NCBI RefSeq assembly: GCF_014083985.1
Contig: NZ_CP046907.1
Location: 4,502,501-4,566,500 of the forward strand
Origin: Streptomyces sp. SCUT-3
Lineage (GTDB): Bacteria > Actinomycetota > Actinomycetes > Streptomycetales > Streptomycetaceae
Length of the DNA stretch: 64,000 bases
Reading direction: 5' to 3'
The translations under genes and the position numbers were made by a program. Positions 16,076 to 22,777 of the stretch are shown here, piece by piece. Within the stretch, counting starts at the first letter, position 1, and each line of letters begins with the position of its first letter. The notes below the pieces were generated by a model. The model worked only from the letters and a program-made list of their open reading frames with translations, was not told the DNA's origin and made no database searches.

Positions 16076-17089
16076 TCAGCCGTCCTCGCCCGGGTAGCGC
16101 ACGCCGATTCGCTCCCGGACCGCGTCCAGGGTCCGCATCACGGCGAGGGTGCCGTCCAGCGGCACCAGCGGCGACTCCGTCTCGCCCGCGCGCAGCGCCC
16201 GCATCACCTCGGCCGCCTCGAAGGCGTAGGTGTGGGCCGAGGGCGCCCCGCCGTGGTCGGCCAGGGCGAACTCCTGCGGGTCCCGCCCGGGGCGGTGCAG
16301 CACGAAGCGGTCCGGGGCGTAGAAGCCGTGCGGGAACTCGATCCGCCCGCGGGTGCCGCTCACCGTGGCCAGCGCCGGCAGGTCGGCGCCGATCGAGCAG
16401 GCCAGGGTGGCCACCGCCCCGCTGTCGTAGCCCAGCAGGATGCCGGTGTTCTCGTCCACTCCCCGCGGGGTGAGCCGCGCCCACGCCGACACCTGCGCCG
16501 GCTCGCCCAGCAGCAGGTGCGCGAAGGCCACCGGGTACACGCCCAGGTCCAGCAGCGCCCCGCCGCCCTGCGCCGGGTCGAGCAGCCGGTGCGCCGGGTC
16601 GAACGGCCCGGCCAGGCCGAAGTCCGCCTGGACGGCCCGCACCGTGCCGATCGCCCCGTCACGCACCAGTTCGGTCATCCGGCGCACCAGCGGGTTGCAG
16701 TAGGTCCACATGGCCTCCATGAGGAACAGCCCGCGCCCCCTGGCCAGGTCCACCAGCTCCCGCGCCGTGCGGGCGTTCAGGGTGAAGGGCTTCTCGCACA
16801 GCACCGCCCGCCCCGCCCTCAGGCACACCTCGGCCGCCGCCCGGTGGGCGGAGTGCGGCGAGGCCACGTAGACCACGTCCAGGTCGTCGTCGGCGGCCAG
16901 CTCCGCCCAGCTCCCGTAGGTGCGGGGGATGTCGAAGCGCTCGCCGAACCGCTTCGCCGACTCCGCACCGCGCGAGCCGACGGCGAGCACCTCGGCGTCC
17001 GGGAGCGCCGCCAGGTCGCGGGTGAACGCCGCGGCGATCCCCCCGGTGGCCAGCACGCCCCATGCGATCGTTCCACTGCCGTCCCTCAT
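16076..17089 (-). CDS. Gfo/Idh/MocA-family NAD(P)-dependent oxidoreductase
   Basis: Encodes 337 residues from ATG 17089, preceded by GGTGGGA. The N-terminal Rossmann fold reads IAWGVLATGGIAAAFTRDL, then VLAVGSRGAESAKRFGERF and VVYVASPHSAHRAAAEVCL. The family catalytic Lys is in VLCEKPFTLNA (about 93-103), and the C-terminal dehydrogenase domain contains GGALLDLGVYPVAFAHLLLG, in which the Asp/His pair lies. Such enzymes oxidise or reduce sugars, inositol or trans-dihydrodiols; the substrate cannot be told. It is divergent from the Bcr/CflA efflux gene with 244 bases between them. Confidence 0.93.
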   Translation of the reverse strand: MRDGSGTIAWGVLATGGIAAAFTRDLAALPDAEVLAVGSRGAESAKRFGERFDIPRTYGSWAELAADDDLDVVYVASPHSAHRAAAEVCLRAGRAVLCEKPFTLNARTARELVDLARGRGLFLMEAMWTYCNPLVRRMTELVRDGAIGTVRAVQADFGLAGPFDPAHRLLDPAQGGGALLDLGVYPVAFAHLLLGEPAQVSAWARLTPRGVDENTGILLGYDSGAVATLACSIGADLPALATVSGTRGRIEFPHGFYAPDRFVLHRPGRDPQEFALADHGGAPSAHTYAFEAAEVMRALRAGETESPLVPLDGTLAVMRTLDAVRERIGVRYPGEDG

Positions 17090-17171
17090 CGGTTCCCACC
17101 TGTCTCGTACCGGCGCTCCGCGGGGCCGCGGAATGGTGGGAGCATAGGGAAGGTTGTCGTGCGGGAAGAAG

Positions 17172-17196
17172 AGGCATCCGGAACCCCCGGGTGCCT
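17172..17196. promoter_or_regulatory. Inverted repeat in a divergent promoter region
   Basis: A 25-base dyad with arms AGGCATCCGG and CCGGGTGCCT (nine of ten pairs) lies between the oxidoreductase and efflux genes. It may be an operator for one or both; no regulator gene is adjacent. Confidence 0.4.
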
Positions 17197-17333
17197 CCTG
17201 CCGTGCCCGCCCACCGGGCACACCGAGCCCGCAGAGACCACCGCCCCGCGCCCCGGCCCCCGGCAGCCGACCACGGACCGCCGAACGCCGAACCGACGCG
17301 TGTAGCAGCCACAGACCCAGGAGTCCCGACGCC

Positions 17334-18710
17334 ATGCCGGAACCGACGACAGTGCCCCAACCGGACAATGCCGCCGACGCGGTCTCGGGGACGGGGGCCT
17401 CCGGCCCCGCCGCGGTCCCGCCCGCAGCCGGGCCGTCCGCCCCGGGGCTGTCCACCCCGCGCCCGGCGGGGCTGCTCGTCACGCTGATCCTGGGCGGGCT
17501 GACCGCGCTGGGACCGCTGTCGATGGACATGTACCTGCCGTCGCTGCCCCAGATCTCCGAGACCCTGCACAGCCCGGTCGCCACGGTGCAGCTCACCCTC
17601 ACCGCCTGCCTGCTCGGCATGGCCCTGGGCCAGCTCGTCGCCGGGCCGATGAGCGACCGCTGGGGACGCCGCCGCCCCCTCCTGACCGGCCTGGTCGTCT
17701 ACGTCCTGGCCACCGCGGGCTGCGCGCTCGCCCCCACGGCGGAGATCCTGATCGGGGTCCGGCTGCTGCAGGGGCTGGCCGGCGCGGCCGGCATAGTCAT
17801 CGCCCGCGCGGTGGTGCGCGACCTGTACTCGGGGCTGGAGATGGCCCGCTTCTTCTCCACCCTGATGCTGATCTCCGGCACGGCGCCCATCCTCGCCCCG
17901 GCCTTCGGCGGGCAGATCATGCACTTCGCCGACTGGCGCGGCATCTTCGCGGTCCTCGCCCTCATCGGCGTCGTGCTCGTCGTCCTCGTCGCGCGGTGGC
18001 TGCACGAAACCCTGCCGCACGAGCGGCGGCACGACGGCGGGATCGGCCAGAGCCTGCGCACCATGCGCAACCTCTTCGCCGACCGGGTCTTCTCCGGCTA
18101 CCTGCTGACCGCCAGCTTCGGCTTCGCCGCGCTGTTCGCCTACGTCGCCGCCTCCTCGTTCGTGATCCAGGAGATCTACGGCGCCTCCCCGCAGACCTAC
18201 AGCCTGCTGTTCGGCCTGAACTCCGTCGGCCTGATCGCGGTCGGCCAGATCAACGGGAAGATCCTGGTGGGACGGGTGCGGCTGGACCGGGCGCTGGCCT
18301 TCGGTCTGGCCGTCACGGTCGCCGCCGCGGCGGCCCTGGTGCTCATGACCTCCGGGGCGTTCGGCGCGGTGGGCCTGGTGCCGGTGGCCGCCGGGCTGTT
18401 CGTGCTGATGTCCGCGATGGGCCTGGTCATGCCCAACAGCAGCGCCCAGGCGCTGATGCGCACCCCGCACGCGGCCGGATCCGCCTCCGCGCTGCTGGGC
18501 ACCTCGCAGTTCCTGGTCGGCGCGGTCGCCTCGGCGCTGGTCGGGCTCGCCGGCGAGCACACCGCCGTGCCGATGGCGGCGGTGCAACTGGCCTGCGGGG
18601 CGGTCGCGGTGCTGTCCTTCGTGGTGCTTGTGCGGCCCTGGCGCCACCACGACGCCGACGGGAACGCGACGGAAGCCGCGGCCCCCTCCCGCGCCGGGCG
18701 GAACGGCTGA
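17334..18710 (+). CDS. Bcr/CflA-type multidrug efflux MFS transporter
   Basis: Encodes 458 residues from an ATG with AGGAG twelve bases upstream. The first 45 residues are an Ala/Pro-rich cytosolic extension; twelve membrane helices follow. LGPLSMDMYLPSLPQI in the first helix and the LVAGPMSDRWGRRRPLL loop are diagnostic of the Bcr/CflA drug:H+ antiporter (DHA1) subfamily, as is VVRDLYSGLEMARFFSTLMLISGTAPILAPAFGG. It exports drugs using the proton gradient; substrates are unknown. The C-terminus is a short basic tail. A nested hairpin terminator follows. Confidence 0.94.
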   Translation: MPEPTTVPQPDNAADAVSGTGASGPAAVPPAAGPSAPGLSTPRPAGLLVTLILGGLTALGPLSMDMYLPSLPQISETLHSPVATVQLTLTACLLGMALGQLVAGPMSDRWGRRRPLLTGLVVYVLATAGCALAPTAEILIGVRLLQGLAGAAGIVIARAVVRDLYSGLEMARFFSTLMLISGTAPILAPAFGGQIMHFADWRGIFAVLALIGVVLVVLVARWLHETLPHERRHDGGIGQSLRTMRNLFADRVFSGYLLTASFGFAALFAYVAASSFVIQEIYGASPQTYSLLFGLNSVGLIAVGQINGKILVGRVRLDRALAFGLAVTVAAAAALVLMTSGAFGAVGLVPVAAGLFVLMSAMGLVMPNSSAQALMRTPHAAGSASALLGTSQFLVGAVASALVGLAGEHTAVPMAAVQLACGAVAVLSFVVLVRPWRHHDADGNATEAAAPSRAGRNG

Positions 18711-18749
18711 CGGGAACGGCACGCGCGGGAGCGGCACGCGGAACCGCCG

Positions 18750-18812
18750 CCCCGGCCACGGGCCGCGCCCCGACCACGGGCCGCGCCGGTCGGCCCGTGC
18801 CCGTGGCCGGGG
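18750..18812. terminator. Nested hairpin terminator between convergent genes
   Basis: A perfect 14-bp stem (18750-18763 with 18799-18812) encloses a second stem, CACGGGCC/GGCCCGTG. It ends five bases before the SDR stop codon, so it probably serves both convergent genes. Confidence 0.7.
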
Positions 18813-18816
18813 CCGT

Positions 18817-19779
18817 TCAGCGGGTCCGCAGGCGCCGCTGGTTGTAGCGGTCGGCGGCTCGGTCGCCCAGCACGGTGAGGCGGTCGCGCAGGCGGGACGG
18901 CGACGCGGCCGCCGCCTCCGCGCCCTCCTCCTTGTGCGGGTCCGTGCCGCGGGGCATGACCCGCGCCGCCAGCGCGGAGACCCGGGAGACCGTGGCGGGG
19001 GCCACCCCGTGCGCCAGGGAGGCGGCCCTGGTCCACGGGGTCAGCATCAGCAGGGTGCGCCGCCGCCGCACCGCGCGGACGATCCGGGCGGCCGCGCGCT
19101 CGGCGTCCATCGACAGCAGAGGCATGGACGCCAGCGCCGAGAACCAGCCGTACTCGCGCCGCGACGGCCCGCCGAACCGGGCGTGCAGGTGGGAGCCGGT
19201 GCGCATCAGCCCGGGGAAGACCGAGGTCACGCTGACCCCCTGCGGGCCCAGTTCGGCCCGCAGCCCCTCCGAGAGCGCCCCGGCGGCGAACTTGGCGCAG
19301 GTGTAGGGCAGCAGGTGCGGCACGGGGACCCGCCCGCCGATCGAACTGATCACCGCGATCCGCCCGCCCGCCGGACTGCGGCGCAGCAGCGGCAGCGCGT
19401 GCAGCACCGGGTACAGGGCGCCGTAGAACATCGTGTCCATGGCGTCGCGGAAGTCCTCCGTGCGCTGGGCCTCCAACGGCGCGACCTGGATCACCCCGGC
19501 GTTGGCGATCATCACGTCGATCCCGCCGAACTCGCCCTCGACGCGCACCACCGCCTCGCGCACCTCGTCCTCGTCGCGCACGTCGCACGCCACCGGCAGC
19601 ACCTCGACGCCCTCCGCGCGCAGCTGCCGGGCCGCCGCCTCCAGCGATCTCGGGTCGCGTCCCCACACCGACACCGAACAGCCCGCCCGGCCCAGCTCGC
19701 GCGCGATCAGCAGTCCCAGCCCGCGGGACCCGCCGGTGACCACGGCGGTCAGACCGCCCATGTCTCCCGTACCGCCCAT
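18817..19779 (-). CDS. SDR-family oxidoreductase
   Basis: Encodes 320 residues from ATG 19779 with GAGGAGG upstream. Classical short-chain dehydrogenase motifs are present: TGGSRGLGLLIAREL for cofactor binding, CDVRDEDE, NAGVIQ, Ser in VISSIGGRV and the YTCAKFA Tyr-x3-Lys pair. Residues beyond about 225 form an extension (ARIVRAVRRRRTLLMLTPWTR and a basic, helical tail) seen in membrane-associated SDRs. The substrate is unknown. It is divergent from a small conserved gene. Confidence 0.93.
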   Translation of the reverse strand: MGGTGDMGGLTAVVTGGSRGLGLLIARELGRAGCSVSVWGRDPRSLEAAARQLRAEGVEVLPVACDVRDEDEVREAVVRVEGEFGGIDVMIANAGVIQVAPLEAQRTEDFRDAMDTMFYGALYPVLHALPLLRRSPAGGRIAVISSIGGRVPVPHLLPYTCAKFAAGALSEGLRAELGPQGVSVTSVFPGLMRTGSHLHARFGGPSRREYGWFSALASMPLLSMDAERAAARIVRAVRRRRTLLMLTPWTRAASLAHGVAPATVSRVSALAARVMPRGTDPHKEEGAEAAAASPSRLRDRLTVLGDRAADRYNQRRLRTR

Positions 19780-20003
19780 GGCGGCCTCCTCGTGTCGGTG
19801 CCTGCCCGTGCCCGCCCGGCGCCCGCGGCCGTCCCGGGGGCACGGGGCCCGGGGCACGAGCGGCCGCGGGCGGTGCGCGGCCCTTCGCCGTGCTCCTGCC
19901 CGCGCAGAACACCGGTGCACCCGGTTTTCGCCCCGATTGCCGGGGTATGGGCTGCGGGCACAGGATGGTCCCGAGGGCAGTCCCGCCCATGAGGAGGCGT
20001 GCC

Positions 20004-20210
20004 ATGAGCAGTGAAACGAGCAACGACGAGACGAACCTGAGCGTCTTCCGCACCCCGGACAGCAAGCTGCACACGGGGAGCGAGAACCCGATCGACCCCG
20101 AGGACCTCGTGCGCGCCTCCGGGCGCGAGCCCACCCCCGAGCGGCTCGCCCGGGCCGCCAAGCTCCTCGAGGAGGAGGGCCCGTCCGCAGTCGAGCGGTA
20201 TCTGCCCTGA
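20004..20210 (+). CDS. Small conserved actinobacterial protein
   Basis: Encodes 68 residues from an ATG preceded by GAGGAGG. The protein is acidic and hydrophilic, with the segment HTGSENPIDPEDLVRASGREPTPE followed by a helix, RLARAAKLLEEEGPSAVERYLP. No membrane segment, cysteine or known motif is visible. I recall similar small proteins in other streptomycetes, but no function is known to me. Confidence 0.7.
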   Translation: MSSETSNDETNLSVFRTPDSKLHTGSENPIDPEDLVRASGREPTPERLARAAKLLEEEGPSAVERYLP

Positions 20211-20346
20211 GGGCGTGACCGCATCCCGGGCGCCGGCCGGGACCGCCGCAGCAGCGGCCCCGGCCGGCGGTCGTCCCCGGGTCAGGACGCCCGCGAGGCG
20301 GGAGCGCCCGGACGGGCAGGCATGCGACGAACGGCGCCTGCGGCGG

Positions 20347-21543
20347 GTGCCGCGACCCGAGTGCGGAGGGACGACCATCACCACCACCACCGACCCCGAT
20401 CCCGGCAGAGCGCCCGGCCCCCGTCGGCCCGTGCTGCGGCGGGGGAGCGCGGAGGAGGCGGGGCTCGACCCCGGCGGCCTCGCCGCGCTCGTCGACGGCC
20501 TGGCCGCCCACCTCGTCCCCGGCCCGGGGAGGCCGCGTCCGTGGTGCGCGGGGGCCGTCGTCCTGGCCGGGCGCGGCGGCACCGTCGTCCTGGAGGAGGC
20601 CCTCGGCCACGCCTTCCGCTACACCGCCTACGACGAGGCCACCGACACCGGTGTGGAGGCGCCCCCGGAGGAGTGGGTGCCGGCGACCGTCGGCACGGTC
20701 TTCGACATCGCCTCGCTGACCAAGCCGTTCACCGCGCTCGTCGCCGTCCGGCACGCGCTGCTCGGCGACCTCGGCCTCGACGACCCGGTGGCCCGGCACC
20801 TGCCGTCCTTCTCCCGAGCGCGCGAGGCCGGGATCACCGTCCGCCACCTGCTCACCCACACCTCCGGCCTGCGCCCGGAACTGCCCCTGTACGAGGCGGG
20901 GACGGCCGCGGAGCGGCTGCGGATGCTGCGCGACGAGGCCCCGCTGCACGCTCCGGGAACCGCCGTCGTCTACTCGGACCTGAACATGGTCCTCCTGCAG
21001 CTGCTGCTGGAGGAGGTCACCGGGCGGGGCCTGGACGCGCTGGTGGCGGAGGAGGTCACCGGGCCCCTGGGCATGCGCTCCACCCGCTTCGTCCCGCCCG
21101 CCTCCTGGCGTGCGCGCACAGCCGCCACCGAGGACCAGCGCCGGCCCTGGGCCCGGGCGGACCGGGGCATGCTGCGCGGCGAGGTCCACGACGAGAACGC
21201 CCACGCCCTGGGCGGGGTCGCCGGCCATGCGGGGCTGTTCTCCACCGCGCGGGACCTGGCGCTGCTGTGCCGCGGCCTGCTCGACGGCGGGCCGGCCGCC
21301 GACCTCGTGCTCGGGGAGGGGCTCGGCCTCGAACTCGACCGCCCCTGGTACATGGGGGAGCTTTCGGGCCCGCGCACCGCCGGGCACACCGGATTCACCG
21401 GCACCTCCCTGGTCCTCGACCCGGTGCGGGACGTCTTCCTGGTGCTGCTGGCCAACTCGGTGCACCCGGTGCGCTCGTGGCGCAGCGGCAGCGTCCCCCG
21501 CGCGACGGCGGCCACACACCTGGCCCGCGCGTGCCTGCCGTGA
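20347..21543 (+). CDS. Serine hydrolase of the beta-lactamase class C / esterase family
   Basis: The frame codes for a penicillin-binding-like serine hydrolase. SLTK in FDIASLTKPFTALVAVRH is the SxxK nucleophile motif, YSDLN in VVYSDLNMVLL the Tyr motif, and HTGFTGTS the third motif. Such proteins are esterases, peptidases or lactamases acting on unknown substrates; no signal peptide is visible. The start is uncertain. GTG 20347 has no ribosome site. A perfect GGAGGG (20365-20370) sits six bases before an ATC codon at 20377, where homologous sequence appears to begin. An earlier GTG at 20215 would add an unrelated low-complexity leader. Confidence 0.85.
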   Translation: MPRPECGGTTITTTTDPDPGRAPGPRRPVLRRGSAEEAGLDPGGLAALVDGLAAHLVPGPGRPRPWCAGAVVLAGRGGTVVLEEALGHAFRYTAYDEATDTGVEAPPEEWVPATVGTVFDIASLTKPFTALVAVRHALLGDLGLDDPVARHLPSFSRAREAGITVRHLLTHTSGLRPELPLYEAGTAAERLRMLRDEAPLHAPGTAVVYSDLNMVLLQLLLEEVTGRGLDALVAEEVTGPLGMRSTRFVPPASWRARTAATEDQRRPWARADRGMLRGEVHDENAHALGGVAGHAGLFSTARDLALLCRGLLDGGPAADLVLGEGLGLELDRPWYMGELSGPRTAGHTGFTGTSLVLDPVRDVFLVLLANSVHPVRSWRSGSVPRATAATHLARACLP

Positions 21544-21602
21544 CGGGGCTGCGCCTGCCGTGACGGCTGTGCCCGCCATGACGGCTGCGCCTGCCGTGAC
21601 GG
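21531..21602. repeat. Four tandem copies of an 18-20-bp unit spanning a stop codon
   Basis: TGCCTGCCGTGACGG and its variants recur with TGACGG at 21541, 21561, 21579 and 21597. The first copy contains the last codons and stop of the serine hydrolase gene, so the array looks like duplication of the gene end. The remainder of the gap to 21804 holds no other feature. Confidence 0.75.
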
Positions 21603-21804
21603 CCCGTGTCGCCGCGGCAGCGGCCCGGGCCGACCGGTGGCCCTCCCGGCACCCCGGCACCGGTTCCTCCTCCCGTTCCCTCCCCGCCGGCACCCGTCCC
21701 GCACTGTCCCTGTTTCCGCATAAGCCCAGGCCGGGGCCGGGGTCCGTCCGCCCGTGTGAGACGTTGGGGCGGTACGGGGCACGGTTCGAGAGAAGGGGAC
21801 CCGC

Positions 21805-22734
21805 ATGGCACGACCGGCCACCGCGTCCGCTGCTTCCGCGGCAGGCGCCCCGGCCGCCGACGACGGCCGGGGACGACAGGGCGGGGCAGCGCTGCTGGTG
21901 CTCGGCGGGGCGCTGTCCACGCAGTTCGGCGCCGCCGTCGCCGCGCTGCTCTTCCCGGCGGCGGGGCCCCTGGGAGTGGTCGTGCTCCGGCTGGCCGTCG
22001 CGGCCGTCGTCCTGATGGTGCTGGTCCGGCCGCGGCTGCGCGGGCGCAGCCGGGCGGACTGGGGGATCGTCGCCGCCTACGGCCTGGTCCTGGCGGGCAT
22101 GAACGCCACGATCTACCAGGCGATCGAACGGGTGCCGCTGGGCGTCGCGGTGACGCTGGAGTTCCTGGGGCCGCTCGCCCTCGCCGTGGTGATGTCCCGC
22201 CGCCCGCTGGACGCCGTGTGGGTGGTCCTCGCCGGGGCCGGGGTCCTGCTGCTGGCCCGCGCCGAGTCCGGCGGCGGGCACGGAGGGGCCGGGGGCGGAC
22301 TCGACCCGGTCGGGGTGGCCTTCGCCCTGGCCGCCGCCGTCTGCTGGGCCGGCTACATCCTGCTGGCCGCGCGGGCGGGCGCCCGCTTCCCCGGTACCGA
22401 CGGCCTGGCCCTGGCCATGACGGTCGGCGCCCTCGCCGTCCTGCCGCTGGGCGTCGCCGACGCGGGCGCCGCCCTCGTCGAGCCGCGGGTGCTTGCGCTG
22501 GGGGCCGCGGTGGCGCTGCTGTCCTCCGTCCTGCCCTACACGCTGGAGCTGTTCTCGCTGCGGATCCTGTCCACGGGGACGTTCGGGATCCTGATGAGCC
22601 TGGGCCCGGCCCTCGCGGCCCTGGCCGGGTGGCTGGTGCTGGGCCAGGCCCTGGCCTGGCAGCAGACCGCGGCGATCGTCATGGTCGTCCTCGCCGGCGC
22701 CGGCTCCGTCCGCTTCTCCCGCCCGCCCTCCTGA
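21805..22734 (+). CDS. EamA/DMT-family transporter (RhtA-like)
   Basis: Encodes 309 residues from an ATG preceded by AGAAGGGGACCC. After a 28-residue Ala/Gly-rich lead, ten hydrophobic segments follow in two homologous halves of the drug/metabolite transporter fold. LGGALSTQFGAAVAALLFPAAGPLGVVVLRL and GMNATIYQAIERVPLGVAVTLEFLGPL are characteristic of the RhtA branch, which exports threonine and homoserine in E. coli. Substrate is inferred only to be an amino acid or small metabolite. A Gly-rich cytosolic loop lies near residue 160. Confidence 0.92.
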   Translation: MARPATASAASAAGAPAADDGRGRQGGAALLVLGGALSTQFGAAVAALLFPAAGPLGVVVLRLAVAAVVLMVLVRPRLRGRSRADWGIVAAYGLVLAGMNATIYQAIERVPLGVAVTLEFLGPLALAVVMSRRPLDAVWVVLAGAGVLLLARAESGGGHGGAGGGLDPVGVAFALAAAVCWAGYILLAARAGARFPGTDGLALAMTVGALAVLPLGVADAGAALVEPRVLALGAAVALLSSVLPYTLELFSLRILSTGTFGILMSLGPALAALAGWLVLGQALAWQQTAAIVMVVLAGAGSVRFSRPPS

Positions 22735-22744
22735 GAGGGCGGGC
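22721..22744. terminator. Hairpin overlapping the EamA stop codon
   Basis: A perfect 10-bp stem, GCCCGCCCTC/GAGGGCGGGC with loop CTGA, contains the stop codon in its loop and arm. It separates convergent genes. Confidence 0.65.
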
Positions 22745-22777
22745 GTGGCCCGATGCCCGTTTCCCGATCGGGGAGGC

